The position numbers and the translations under genes are program-made. A DNA stretch of 64,000 bases, from the NCBI GenBank assembly GCA_946406315.1, contig CAMJKD010000005.1, positions 26,954 to 90,953 on the forward strand, written 5' to 3'. Positions 38,469-47,847 of this stretch are shown here, in pieces. The stretch is from an uncultured Candidatus Saccharibacteria bacterium. Lineage in GTDB: Bacteria > Patescibacteriota > Saccharimonadia > Saccharimonadales > Saccharimonadaceae. The notes under the pieces were generated by a model. The model did not search any database, was not told the origin of the DNA, and saw only the letters and a list, made by a program, of their open reading frames with translations. Within the stretch, counting starts at the first letter, position 1; the number at the start of each line of letters is the position of its first letter.

Positions 38469-41400
38469 TTAATACCACCCTGGGCGTGTTACGGATGATG
38501 GAATATTATCAAACATACCGCTCTTATTTGTAAGGCTTGACGTGTCCCAATTAAAGATCGGATTTAATGAGGTAATACTACTGCAACCACTGAACATATA
38601 ACGCATATTGGCTACGCTCGAAGTATCCCAATCAGATGCGCCATCAATGTTCGCAAGGCTGGAGGCACCAGAGAGCATAGAACTCATATCAGTAACGCTC
38701 GAAGTATCCCAGCCAGCTGCGCCACCTATATCGGTAAGGCTGGAGGCGCTGCGGAACATATAGCTCATATCAGTTACTTTTGAAGTATTCCAACTCGTTG
38801 CACCATCTATATTGGCAAGACTAGAGGCGCCACTGAACATATAGCTCATATCAGTAACACTCGAAGTATTCCAATCGGTAAGAGCGTCTATATTTCTAAG
38901 GCCAGAGGCGTTGTAGAACATAGAGTACATAGAAGTAACTTTCGAAGTATCCCAAGCAGCTGCGCCATTTATGTTGGCAAGGCTGGTGGCGCCACTGAAC
39001 ATAAGTCTCATATCGGTAACACTAGAAGTACCCCAACCAGCTGCGCCATCTATATTCGCAAGGCCAGAGGCGTTGTAGAACATAGAGTACATAGAAGTAA
39101 CTTTCGAAGTATCCCAAGCAGCTGCGCCATTTATGTTGGCAAGGCTGGTGGCGTTTTGGAACATATAGCTCATATGAGTAACTTTAGAAGTATCCCAACC
39201 AGAAAGCGCATCAATATTGGTAAGGCTGGAGGCGCCATAGAACATATAGCTCATATAAGTAACCTTAGAAGTATCCCAACCAGCTGCGCCGTCTATATCT
39301 GCAAGACTGGTGGCGTTTTGGAACATATGACCCATATAGGTAACTTTCGAAGTATCCCAAGCAGCTGCGCCATCTATATTTGTAAGACTAGAGGCGCTGC
39401 TGAACATACTGTCCATATCAGTTACTTTTGAAGTATTCCAACTCGTTGCACCATCTATATTGGTTAGTGCTTTTGCGCCATTGAACATATAACGCATAGC
39501 AGTAACGCTCGAAGTATCCCAGCCAGCCGCGCCATCTATATTGGTAAGGCTGGAGGCGCCATAGAACATATAGCTCATATAAGTAACTTTAGAAGTATCC
39601 CAACTGACGAGCGCAGAGATATCGTCTAGGCTCTTAAAGTAGTAGAATAAATAACTCAAGGAAGTACCCGCCTTAATCTTATCCGCCTCGGAATAGATAT
39701 AGATAGTGCCATCGGTATTATCGAACCAGGCATATATTGGTACTGGAGAATTAGATGAAGAGATTATGGAAGCACTTGCTTGTTGTGCAGAAGACATAGT
39801 AGAGGCAGGCTTTACGGCTGTAATGGTGGTGTTATCAGTATAATAACTTGCGTTGGTTTGACCAGACAGCTTTTTCAATACCACATTTATGTTCTGTCCA
39901 GTATTTAGGATTGCCACCGCCTCTTCCTTTACTTCCCCATCCATGCTCTTAGAAATGGAAACTTTAGACCAAATGGCACGCAATACTACGTCTTCGTCAA
40001 TTATCTTGAAATAATCGTCATTAATTGGCTTCGGATCGCCTTCAGCGATATCCCAGCCAACAAAGTTGTAGCCATCGCAAGTTAATACGTTACTAGACTC
40101 CCCCACTATCGAAAGTGGTAGATAATACTGCGCCGTTGGCAGTGTGCCTCCATATGAGCTACAGCCACTTGGCAAGTTCGGTTCATAGCTTACTTCGTAG
40201 CCGGTTTTTAGTACCGGCGTGAGTTCGCCTGTGATGTTTTCGTTCATGGTATCAGACAGGCTACTTTGTACAGTTTCATGGTCATTGGTTGGTAGGAAGG
40301 TTACCTCTTCAATTGCGCCTGCATTCTTTAATGTAACATCTATGGTTAGCCTAGCTGAATGACCAGATAACAGTGCCTCATTCATCGTCCAGGTTACAAC
40401 CGGCACTGCGCCTTCATGAGTGAGGTTTGCTTCACCGATGGAAGCTTCAATTTCATCGACACTATCTACGTCCCAGTATTCGTCATCGATGTAGTCGGTT
40501 AGAGTAAAGTTCTCATAGGCATATGGCGTAACTGAAGCTTCAAAGAGTACATTATTCAATGAGTCCATATTTGCAATGAATTGCTTATCTGAGATCTGCT
40601 TGATAGGGTCTAGAACTTCGTCGCCCATTTCGTACTGGATACCATTAATGGTCATATATGGATACTTAGCTTTCAAGGCTTGGTATTCTGGGATTTCATT
40701 TGGAGTTTGTTCGTTTGGATAACCATCAGTGAGGAATAATAGAATTAACTCTCGATCTTCTTGTTTGGTATATCCCTCAAGCACCTCCTCAGCTTTCAGA
40801 AAGCCATCATAATAGTTAGTGCAGCCTGGGGTGTCTAATCCATTTACTAAATCTATGAGTGTAGTTTTGTCTGAAGTGAGATTACTGAGTTTAGTCGCGG
40901 TAGTATTAAAGCTCACTAAACCAATACGGTTATTAGAATCAGATAAGACACTTTCAATGAGTTCAGTTGCATCATGCTTAACTTGAGTTATTTTATCTCC
41001 ACTCATTGAGCTGGAGTTATCTAGCACCATTACAATGTCTGTATGAATGCCGTCCGCAAACTTAGCTACTGTATCTACGTCAAATGTTATCCTAGCTTTG
41101 TCTGGCTCAATCCATTTCGCACTCTTCGTTACATTCCAAGAGCCCGGTTCGCTATTGGAGTAGTTAGTATGTTGCGATGTTAATTCTACAGACTTAATGA
41201 CTTCAGTATAATGCCCTGCTGCAACATTCTTAACCAATGTAACACCAATTAGGGCACCAATAATGGCGAAGCATGGGAGTGAGTATTTGAAGATTTTGTG
41301 CGGATTAATACTACTTGAGGCTAGACTTAGCTTTTCTAATAGGTCAAACTTGCGTGATGAAATGGCTACGATAAAGATAATGCTGACACCTAATACAATT

Positions 41401-43196
41401 AGACCAATATATGGTAAAGCATTAAAGATAATACCCGTAAGCGGTACCGGTTCAGGAACAGTATTGAAATCTATGGTTGCTTTGTATTCTTGGCTAGTAT
41501 CTAAGGTATGGCTATCTGCTAGAGCACCAGTTAGCTCTACAATGTTAGTGAGTGTTTGAGCTCGGTTTTCTGTTACTTTGTATTCGGCATATACGTCTAC
41601 ACTAGAATTAGCTGGGATGCTTGGAATTACTGCGATTGTATTAGTCTTCAGCTCATAACTGTTAGTAGCTGAAGCCGTAAAGACTGCACCATCTAGTTCT
41701 TCTTGTAAATAGACATCTTTAATAGCAAAGGATTCTGGGTTATGGACAGTAATCTTAAACTTTACGGTTTCCCCATAAATGTATTCGTTTCTTACATCGA
41801 TTATGCTCTTACTAATTTCGGGAGCAAAGTTGCCAAGAGTCTCTGCCCATTCGCCATAGATAGTGACATCTTCTTCTGGCATGGTGAAGGTTGCATTCTT
41901 ATACCAGCCTAGGAAGTCGTAACCTGTCGCTACTGGATTAGCGGCTGTCGTGACCGTGTCACCTGGGTAATGATCTTCACATGGTGGAACACTTGCACCT
42001 GTTGGGATAATAGCGCCCTCAAAGGCATAGCAGACTTTATATGAGATTCTTTCAAAGCTACCAACAATAGTTACGTCTTGACTTGGCATAATGAAGCCAG
42101 TTTCAGATAATGTAGCATCAGATGTGCTCCAACCAGAGAATCTATAGCCATCTATATTAGCATCTTTTTCCGTAGAATCTAATGGCACGCTAACGCCAGC
42201 TTCATATTGCTTCTGAACTGGTGGCATAAAGTCTGCTGGTTTTTCGCCATTAATAACGTAGGTAACATTGTATTTAGTACTTTCTGGATTTTTCGTCCAG
42301 AGACCTACTAGACGGACATTGCGATTTGGCATTGGGAAAGTTCCGTCCGTAACGGTAGCATCAGTCGTAGTCCAGCCAGAGAAAGTATAGCCTTCAAGTA
42401 CCGGATTAGCATTTACTGGTACTGTGGAATCTTGGGCGTAAGATTCTTCACTAGGAGTAGTTGGCGCACCGGCTGGGATGTTACCTTCATATGCGTAAGT
42501 AACGTCATATAGCGTAGCACTAGAATTGCCAATAAAGGCATGAACAGTATTAGAAATGGCAGTAATATCTTTTTCAGCAGCGAAAGCAGTGTTGTAGAAA
42601 TCCCTACGAGTTTCAATGGGAGTAGTATTAGGATCGTCTATGGTGGTTGGGGTTTTAGTAATAATGCCTACTGTTAATTGACAACCAGCTTTAATCTTCT
42701 CAGCGGAGAAGCTAACGGTACGAGTATTAGCATTGTAGTGAAGACCATGGTAGTAGTATTCTGTATGGTCATTATTCCAAGTACCAGTATCTACAGTTTC
42801 TTCATTAGTATCGTCAATGACTTTACCTGGACATTGGATAGAGTTATCTGCACGGGATACGGCACCGATTGTACCATCAGAAGTAGTAACGAAACCTTGG
42901 AATACTAGACCTTCTGGGATTTTGTCTGTCACATTTACCCTACCACCAAGTACATTGGCAATTTGGGCATCACTAGATTCTATGCCAGTAGCATCAATAC
43001 CGTCTTCTTTGACGTTTAAGTAATAGGTAAGATCTGCATCGACATCAACACGGACATCATCGATAATTTCAGCAAAGGACTTAAAAACAATACAACTTAA
43101 AATAGCGCCCAAAATGAGCACTGCAAAAATACGAATATTTTTCCGAATCCTATCTACCTGCGTTAAGCGTTTTCTGGAAAATATTCCACCAGACAC
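38469..43196 (-). CDS. Giant multi-domain adhesin (InlB repeats, vWA, DUF285 repeats)
   Basis: A 1575-residue surface protein starting at GTG with AGGAG 8 nt upstream. Domains in order: signal/anchor helix (about 20-42); a Cys-containing beta region; three InlB/Listeria-Bacteroides-type repeats (about 222-445, each with GY.F.GW....A); a DUF11-like region (about 458-575); a membrane helix (585-610); a second helix resembling a new signal anchor (640-665); a vWA domain with MIDAS DNSSS near 727; another InlB-like unit (YNFVGWDIAEGD); and 14 DUF285 repeats of 27 residues (1182-1560). The two internal helices make it look like two adhesins fused in frame. Host attachment is the likely role. Confidence 0.88.
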   Translation of the reverse strand: MSGGIFSRKRLTQVDRIRKNIRIFAVLILGAILSCIVFKSFAEIIDDVRVDVDADLTYYLNVKEDGIDATGIESSDAQIANVLGGRVNVTDKIPEGLVFQGFVTTSDGTIGAVSRADNSIQCPGKVIDDTNEETVDTGTWNNDHTEYYYHGLHYNANTRTVSFSAEKIKAGCQLTVGIITKTPTTIDDPNTTPIETRRDFYNTAFAAEKDITAISNTVHAFIGNSSATLYDVTYAYEGNIPAGAPTTPSEESYAQDSTVPVNANPVLEGYTFSGWTTTDATVTDGTFPMPNRNVRLVGLWTKNPESTKYNVTYVINGEKPADFMPPVQKQYEAGVSVPLDSTEKDANIDGYRFSGWSTSDATLSETGFIMPSQDVTIVGSFERISYKVCYAFEGAIIPTGASVPPCEDHYPGDTVTTAANPVATGYDFLGWYKNATFTMPEEDVTIYGEWAETLGNFAPEISKSIIDVRNEYIYGETVKFKITVHNPESFAIKDVYLQEELDGAVFTASATNSYELKTNTIAVIPSIPANSSVDVYAEYKVTENRAQTLTNIVELTGALADSHTLDTSQEYKATIDFNTVPEPVPLTGIIFNALPYIGLIVLGVSIIFIVAISSRKFDLLEKLSLASSSINPHKIFKYSLPCFAIIGALIGVTLVKNVAAGHYTEVIKSVELTSQHTNYSNSEPGSWNVTKSAKWIEPDKARITFDVDTVAKFADGIHTDIVMVLDNSSSMSGDKITQVKHDATELIESVLSDSNNRIGLVSFNTTATKLSNLTSDKTTLIDLVNGLDTPGCTNYYDGFLKAEEVLEGYTKQEDRELILLFLTDGYPNEQTPNEIPEYQALKAKYPYMTINGIQYEMGDEVLDPIKQISDKQFIANMDSLNNVLFEASVTPYAYENFTLTDYIDDEYWDVDSVDEIEASIGEANLTHEGAVPVVTWTMNEALLSGHSARLTIDVTLKNAGAIEEVTFLPTNDHETVQSSLSDTMNENITGELTPVLKTGYEVSYEPNLPSGCSSYGGTLPTAQYYLPLSIVGESSNVLTCDGYNFVGWDIAEGDPKPINDDYFKIIDEDVVLRAIWSKVSISKSMDGEVKEEAVAILNTGQNINVVLKKLSGQTNASYYTDNTTITAVKPASTMSSAQQASASIISSSNSPVPIYAWFDNTDGTIYIYSEADKIKAGTSLSYLFYYFKSLDDISALVSWDTSKVTYMSYMFYGASSLTNIDGAAGWDTSSVTAMRYMFNGAKALTNIDGATSWNTSKVTDMDSMFSSASSLTNIDGAAAWDTSKVTYMGHMFQNATSLADIDGAAGWDTSKVTYMSYMFYGASSLTNIDALSGWDTSKVTHMSYMFQNATSLANINGAAAWDTSKVTSMYSMFYNASGLANIDGAAGWGTSSVTDMRLMFSGATSLANINGAAAWDTSKVTSMYSMFYNASGLRNIDALTDWNTSSVTDMSYMFSGASSLANIDGATSWNTSKVTDMSYMFRSASSLTDIGGAAGWDTSSVTDMSSMLSGASSLANIDGASDWDTSSVANMRYMFSGCSSITSLNPIFNWDTSSLTNKSGMFDNIPSSVTRPGWY
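38510..39650 (-). repeat. 14 tandem DUF285 (BspA-like) units of 81 bp
   Basis: Each unit encodes W(D/N)TS(K/S)VT.M..MF..A..L.NI.(G/A) over 27 residues. Some neighbours are almost identical at DNA level (for example units 7 and 9), so recombination between units is active. The last unit passes into SLNPIFNWDTSSLTNKSGMF and a fixed C-terminus. Confidence 0.92.
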
Positions 43197-43359
43197 TAAT
43201 TAACTCCTATATATTGCATTAGTTAATACGGCAAATGCTTTATATGCATGCCGGTACCTCCAAAAGTACTAATACTATTTTAGCATAAGGGTTTCAAAAA
43301 TAAAAATATGCTGCGACAATGGGTTTAGCGCAACAAAAAAAGACCTTGCGATCTCTAGA

Positions 43360-43435
43360 TGGTCGGGGTTAGCAGGCTCGAACTGCTGACCTCGCGCTCC
43401 CAAAGCGCGCGCGCTACCAACTGCGCCAAACCCCG
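43360..43435 (-). tRNA. tRNA-Pro(UGG)
   Basis: Acceptor CGGGGTT/AACCCCG, discriminator A and encoded CCA. Anticodon stem CGCGC/GCGCG with loop TTTGGGA gives anticodon TGG. T-loop TTCGAGC. 76 nt. Confidence 0.95.
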
Positions 43436-43463
43436 GCTAAGCGTGATTATATCATAATTGTGT

Positions 43464-43469
43464 TAGAAT
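43464..43469 (+). promoter_or_regulatory. -10 box of a leaderless promoter (GT39-like gene)
   Basis: TGTTAGAAT: extended -10, then exactly 6 nt to the ATG at 43476. Confidence 0.55.
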
Positions 43470-43475
43470 TGGAAT

Positions 43476-45035
43476 ATGAAGGAGTTCTTACAAAAGAGGA
43501 AACGAGTATTCATGATTCTGACGCCAGCTGTGCTGGGCGTATTGTATATGGTGCTCTGTATTTGCAATTTACGCCAGTCGATTTGGTTCGATGAATCATT
43601 TAGCTCATATTTAACACGCTTTGATTTAGGAAAAATATGGAACCTAACAGCGGCCGATGTACACCCGCCATTTTACTACATCGTCTTAAAAGGGTGGGCG
43701 CACTTCTTTGGTCATACAGATTTTGCGATGCGTATGCTGTCAGTGGTTTTTGGCGCAGTAGCAATTCTATTTGCTTTCTTGTGGCTAAAATATAAATATG
43801 GGCTGAAAGCCGCCATGCTGAGTAGTTTTTTGCTGAGTATTTCGCCAGTCTTTATTCGTTATGGTCAAGAAATGCGAATGTACACAATGGTACTTGCAAT
43901 TGTGTTTGCTTCCACCTATTTCCTACAACTTGCTGTCGATAATGAGAAAAGACGATGGTGGCTTATTTATGCTGTGTTGGTAGCGGTTGCCATGTGGACG
44001 CATTATTTTGCCGCTTTCGCTTTTTGTGCACACCTAGTATATTTATTTAAAACTTACGGCAAATCGTTTTGGAAGAAGCGCATTTGGGCACCGTATTTAT
44101 TGGCAATTGCTTTATTTTTGCCATGGATGCCAAGCCTATTCACACAAGTATCAAACGTAGAGCAGAATGGTTTTTGGGTCAGCCCAGTTAATGTTACGGT
44201 AATGGCAAATTATTTTGGCGAAGACTTATATTATATGAAATCGGATGAGATTCAAAATTGGCTGCTATTATTAGCAACAGTTACCGTATTATTGATCTTG
44301 TTTCTTGCCGTGCGCTACCGTAAAAAAATGATAATGTTACTGTCGATGGCGACTGTGCCACTATTATTGCTCGTTCTACTTTCTCTTCCACCATTAAACC
44401 CAGTGTTTATTCCGCGTTATATTATTTATGCCATGTTAGCGATTCCAATGACTGCAGGCGTTAGCATCGGAATGCTTACGAATGATATAGCACTAAAGAC
44501 TAAGAAGAAATCTTTATTGCAGCGCCCCGCTATAGTTGGCTTTTGTGCTATGGCCGTATTGGTCGGCAGCTCGGCTATAGGCATTGCGACCGTATATGCA
44601 AAAGGTAATTACAATATGTATACCGATACAAAATCGGCTAGTAAAGAATTATTCAACACCGTAGTGGCAATGGATAACGGCAATAATTTGCCGATTATTA
44701 GCAACTCCGAATGGCTATATTATGATATGGCCGCCTATACATCAGAAAAACATCCAGTTTTATTTATAGATGAATTGGCGGACTACCGTTACGGTTCCTT
44801 AGAACCGCTAAAGCAAAGTTACTTTGGTAAAATCGAAAACTTGGACGAATGGCTTGATACGCATGAGAGTTTTTGGTTCGTTGGATCGGCGCCCGAGAAT
44901 CCGTATGGGCAGTATTTAGAATTTCCACGTAACGGCTGGAGAGTAACGGAAGTGTCTAATATGAAGTTTAATGACCATAGCGATACTTATCAAATCTTGA
45001 AATTAGAGAGAGACGAGGGTTATAATAACGACTAG
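43476..45035 (+). CDS. Membrane glycosyltransferase, GT39/ArnT-like (GT-C fold)
   Basis: A 519-residue protein with about ten membrane helices. It has the GT-C hallmarks: an acidic first loop IWFDESFSSYL (about residues 36-46), DVHPPFYYIVLKGWAHFFG and RYGQEMRMYTM in the second loop. It would transfer a sugar from a polyprenyl-phosphate donor to a lipid or protein on the outer face. The C-terminal 120 residues form a soluble outer domain. The mRNA is probably leaderless. It lies between two tRNA-Pro genes in opposite orientation. Confidence 0.88.
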   Translation: MKEFLQKRKRVFMILTPAVLGVLYMVLCICNLRQSIWFDESFSSYLTRFDLGKIWNLTAADVHPPFYYIVLKGWAHFFGHTDFAMRMLSVVFGAVAILFAFLWLKYKYGLKAAMLSSFLLSISPVFIRYGQEMRMYTMVLAIVFASTYFLQLAVDNEKRRWWLIYAVLVAVAMWTHYFAAFAFCAHLVYLFKTYGKSFWKKRIWAPYLLAIALFLPWMPSLFTQVSNVEQNGFWVSPVNVTVMANYFGEDLYYMKSDEIQNWLLLLATVTVLLILFLAVRYRKKMIMLLSMATVPLLLLVLLSLPPLNPVFIPRYIIYAMLAIPMTAGVSIGMLTNDIALKTKKKSLLQRPAIVGFCAMAVLVGSSAIGIATVYAKGNYNMYTDTKSASKELFNTVVAMDNGNNLPIISNSEWLYYDMAAYTSEKHPVLFIDELADYRYGSLEPLKQSYFGKIENLDEWLDTHESFWFVGSAPENPYGQYLEFPRNGWRVTEVSNMKFNDHSDTYQILKLERDEGYNND

Positions 45036-45038
45036 AGT

Positions 45039-45114
45039 CGGGGCGTGGCGCAGTTGGTAGCGCGCGCGGTTCGGGACTGCGAGGTCGCCTGTTCGAGTCA
45101 GGTCGCCCCGACCA
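45039..45114 (+). tRNA. tRNA-Pro(CGG)
   Basis: Acceptor CGGGGCG/CGCCCCG, discriminator A and encoded CCA. Anticodon loop TTCGGGA gives anticodon CGG. T-loop TTCGAGT. It starts 3 bp after the glycosyltransferase stop, so it may be read through from that promoter. Confidence 0.95.
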
Positions 45115-45122
45115 TTAATTGG

Positions 45123-45150
45123 AAAACTTTGATGCCTGTCAAAGTTTTTT
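45123..45150 (+). terminator. Terminator after tRNA-Pro(CGG)
   Basis: AAAACTTTGA, TGCCTG, TCAAAGTTTT, TTT. Confidence 0.85.
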
Positions 45151-45160
45151 TGTTCATAAA

Positions 45161-45195
45161 AATAATCCGAGCTTATCTTCAAAACTCGGATTATT
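45161..45195 (-). terminator. Terminator of the DHH-like gene
   Basis: AATAATCCGAG and CTCGGATTATT around a 13-base loop, followed on the minus strand by TTT. Confidence 0.75.
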
Positions 45196-45204
45196 AAAAG
45201 CCTT

Positions 45205-47217
45205 CTACATACCAGGAATCTGGAAAGCGCTCGGATCGGCTGGATAGACTTGATCCGGCATTACTCCTGCGTGCGGTGCGGCGGCTTGAGGATTATTATC
45301 TTCAACCATCTGTTCGCTAACCGACGGCATCGAAATAGTCGGCGACATTGATTCAGCAGGAGTAGTATTATCTTCCTTATATTCTTGCGCACTTGGATTC
45401 GGCGCCATCTCGGCGGAATCTGGAGCGGCCGCTGGATCAAATGGCGCTGGCGGCGGTGGCAGAATCGTATTCGCATCTGGCATCGGGAGCGGGTCGACGT
45501 ATTCGTTATCTACGGCCTCTCCCATAATTGGAGCGGCTGGAGCTTCAGCTGATTCCATTTCTGGCGCAATTGGCTGCGACTCCGTTACGCCGACTGGTTC
45601 CGAAGACGTATCCATGGTCGGTAGATTGTCCGGAACTGGCGCAACTAGTGGCTCTTGCTCAATTGGCGGAGTTGGCGAAACAGGCGCGGGTGGGTTGTTA
45701 GATAATTCAGAGGCCATCATAGCGGCATAGTCCTTTGGCGCCTGAGGCGGAGCTAGAACTTCGCTGGGTGGTGTAATATTTTTCTTTGCGTGGACGCTCG
45801 AATCCTGAAGCTCGGTAATGGCCGCATCCTGGGTTGCCGTATTAGTTGGGCTAACTAATTGTTCAAGCTCGGCCGTAGCTGCAGCCTGCTCTTCTGGAGT
45901 TGGGGTTGATATCGGATCGGCAGAAAGTTCATTGAGCGCTTCTGGTTCAGCTGGAGCAATTGGCGCAACTGGTGGCTCAATTGGATTCTCGACTGGTTCT
46001 GACATCTGCGTCGAGGCTGGAGCGGGCGTTGCAACTGGAGCCGCTGGCTGTATGTCTGGCGCTTTTACTTCCATTGCGACTGAGCTCGGCTCGACCGGCG
46101 GAAGTACGGGATTGTTATCTTGGTCCGGATTAGCAATTAGTTGTTCTTCTGGCTGGGACTTAGGTTCAGGCTCAGGTTCAGGTTCAGGCTTCGGCTGAGG
46201 CTCGTCATTTGGAGCGCTTAAATCATTATTCCCCTCACCCGCCCCACTAACGCTTGAATCGGTCGCTACGTGATGGATTTCCAAGTTGGTCGGGTCTTCC
46301 GGTTGCTCTTCTGGCTCCATAGGAGACTCTTTTTCATTCTCCTGCTCGTTGTTTTCCTGATTTTCGGCTATTTGTTTTTCTGGTTCCGGTTCCTCTTTTG
46401 CGTCTTCCGTAGCGTCAACCACATCAGATGTGAGTATATCTACTGGAATACTCGAAGAGATTAGCTGCTGATCTGCGCCGGCAGCCATAAGTTTACTGGC
46501 AACCTCCATCGTTTCTGGAGATGTGTGCTCGTTAGAGAAGCGATTAGTAGCAGCAACAATGCCAGCAAGAAGAGCGGTCGCGGTCGATTTGTCGATATTA
46601 TCTTTGTCTTTTTCTTTAATTTCTTGCGATAGCTTAAAAATCATTTCAGAAATTGAAGAAGCGGCCGGGTCTCCCCATTCCAAATCACCAAATTTACCAG
46701 GAACATTTGCCGAAATGTTGATCGAGCTGGCATCATGCATAATTCGTCCGTACTCAGTTAGGGCCGAATCGAGGTCTTCTGCGCTTGCGACATTAAGCGC
46801 TACAACAAGGTCAACATTGTAGTCGCCGTGGCTAAACTCCATATCGCTTTCGTCGATAGTGGTTTTATAGGGCGTAATGAAAACTTTAACATAGTCGCCG
46901 TCAATCTTATAACGAAGGTGATCCGCTTTCTCTTTATCGAGCGCAATAATAAAGTCTTGTAAGCTATTAGTATTTGTTTCAAAAGTCTTCTCTGGCTCGA
47001 GGAATTCAATAGCATTCGGCACAGCACCAGAGAAAATCGCTGTGGCATGCTTGCCCATTTTATCTAATATAAATGTGAGACCAAGAGCGGCGGATAATTC
47101 GTCAACGCTCGGATCTTTCGAGAGAGCAACGAGGACATTGTCGCTGGTACGGATTCGTTCTGCCACCTGAGAAACAATGCTATTGCTCGCTTTTGGCTGA
47201 GTGTTTGGATTTGGCAT
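45205..47217 (-). CDS. Degenerate DHH-family protein with long disordered tail
   Basis: A 670-residue protein. Residues 15-255 follow the fold order of DHH/NrnA phosphoesterases: ALSKDPSVDELSAALGL, then VDLVVALNVAS, then FGDLEWGDPAASSISEMIF. The metal ligands are missing, with NISANVPG where DHH is expected and PSVDE where DxD is expected, so it is probably not catalytic. Residues 270-670 are Pro/Glu/Ala rich and low in complexity, with repeated PEPEPEP and PVAPIAPAEP stretches and no membrane helix. A nucleotide-binding or scaffolding role is possible. No Shine-Dalgarno is evident before the ATG. Confidence 0.7.
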   Translation of the reverse strand: MPNPNTQPKASNSIVSQVAERIRTSDNVLVALSKDPSVDELSAALGLTFILDKMGKHATAIFSGAVPNAIEFLEPEKTFETNTNSLQDFIIALDKEKADHLRYKIDGDYVKVFITPYKTTIDESDMEFSHGDYNVDLVVALNVASAEDLDSALTEYGRIMHDASSINISANVPGKFGDLEWGDPAASSISEMIFKLSQEIKEKDKDNIDKSTATALLAGIVAATNRFSNEHTSPETMEVASKLMAAGADQQLISSSIPVDILTSDVVDATEDAKEEPEPEKQIAENQENNEQENEKESPMEPEEQPEDPTNLEIHHVATDSSVSGAGEGNNDLSAPNDEPQPKPEPEPEPEPKSQPEEQLIANPDQDNNPVLPPVEPSSVAMEVKAPDIQPAAPVATPAPASTQMSEPVENPIEPPVAPIAPAEPEALNELSADPISTPTPEEQAAATAELEQLVSPTNTATQDAAITELQDSSVHAKKNITPPSEVLAPPQAPKDYAAMMASELSNNPPAPVSPTPPIEQEPLVAPVPDNLPTMDTSSEPVGVTESQPIAPEMESAEAPAAPIMGEAVDNEYVDPLPMPDANTILPPPPAPFDPAAAPDSAEMAPNPSAQEYKEDNTTPAESMSPTISMPSVSEQMVEDNNPQAAAPHAGVMPDQVYPADPSAFQIPGM

Positions 47218-47305
47218 TTTTATTTTTCTGTTTATGTTTTGACCTTTGATAGGGACAGTTTAGCATAAACTATTTATGCTTGCAAGTATTAAATCATCTC
47301 AACAC

Positions 47306-47334
47306 TTTACAATTTGCAAGTTTTAGAATATAAT
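47306..47334 (+). promoter_or_regulatory. rpsT promoter
   Basis: TTTACA, 17-bp spacer, TATAAT (47329-47334), about 40 bp upstream of the rpsT start, leaving a true leader with AAGGA. Confidence 0.75.
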
Positions 47335-47375
47335 ATATATTAATTGAAATAATAATTTTAAGGAATAAGAATTAA

Positions 47376-47798
47376 ATGCCGATTATTAAATCCGCGAAGA
47401 AAGCTGCGCGCCAAGCTATTAAGCGTCGCGACAACAACCAAGCGACCAAGAAGGTTATCCGCAATGCGCTAAAGGATTTCCACAATAAACCAACCGCCGA
47501 AAAGATGGCAGTTGTACAGTCTGAATATGATAAAGCTGTCAAAAAAGGTCTTATGAAGAAGAATACCGCTAGTCGCCGCAAGGCAAATCTTGCCAAATGG
47601 GCTAAAGAGCATAACGTAAAACTAGCCGCCAACAAGAAGGCTGCTACGTCTAAGACTAGCACTAAGCCAGCCGAGAATCCTGTCGTTAAGGCTCCAGCTA
47701 AGAAAGTCGCAACAAAAAATACTACAACAAAGAAGACTGTGACTAAGAAAACCACAGCAACAAAGAAGACTGCTACCAAGAAAGCAGCTACGAAATAG
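47376..47798 (+). CDS. rpsT: 30S ribosomal protein S20 with long basic tail
   Basis: A 140-residue protein; S20 is usually about 85-90. Residues 1-88 are S20 (PIIKSAKKAARQAIKRRDNN, MKKNTASRRKANLAKW), which binds the 5' domain of 16S rRNA. Residues 90-140 are a Lys/Thr/Ala-rich, proline-spotted extension (KKTVTKKTTATKKTATKKAA) resembling histone-H1-like tails. The tail is in frame and ends before a clear terminator, so it is real. It may add RNA or DNA binding. Confidence 0.95.
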   Translation: MPIIKSAKKAARQAIKRRDNNQATKKVIRNALKDFHNKPTAEKMAVVQSEYDKAVKKGLMKKNTASRRKANLAKWAKEHNVKLAANKKAATSKTSTKPAENPVVKAPAKKVATKNTTTKKTVTKKTTATKKTATKKAATK

Positions 47799-47816
47799 AA
47801 AAATGGCTTAAAACTA

Positions 47817-47847
47817 ATATCTCCACCCTGGCGGTGGAGATATTTTT
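47817..47847. terminator. Bidirectional terminator
   Basis: ATATCTCCACC, CTGGC, GGTGGAGATAT, TTTT. It separates convergent rpsT and the CYTH-like gene. Confidence 0.9.
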
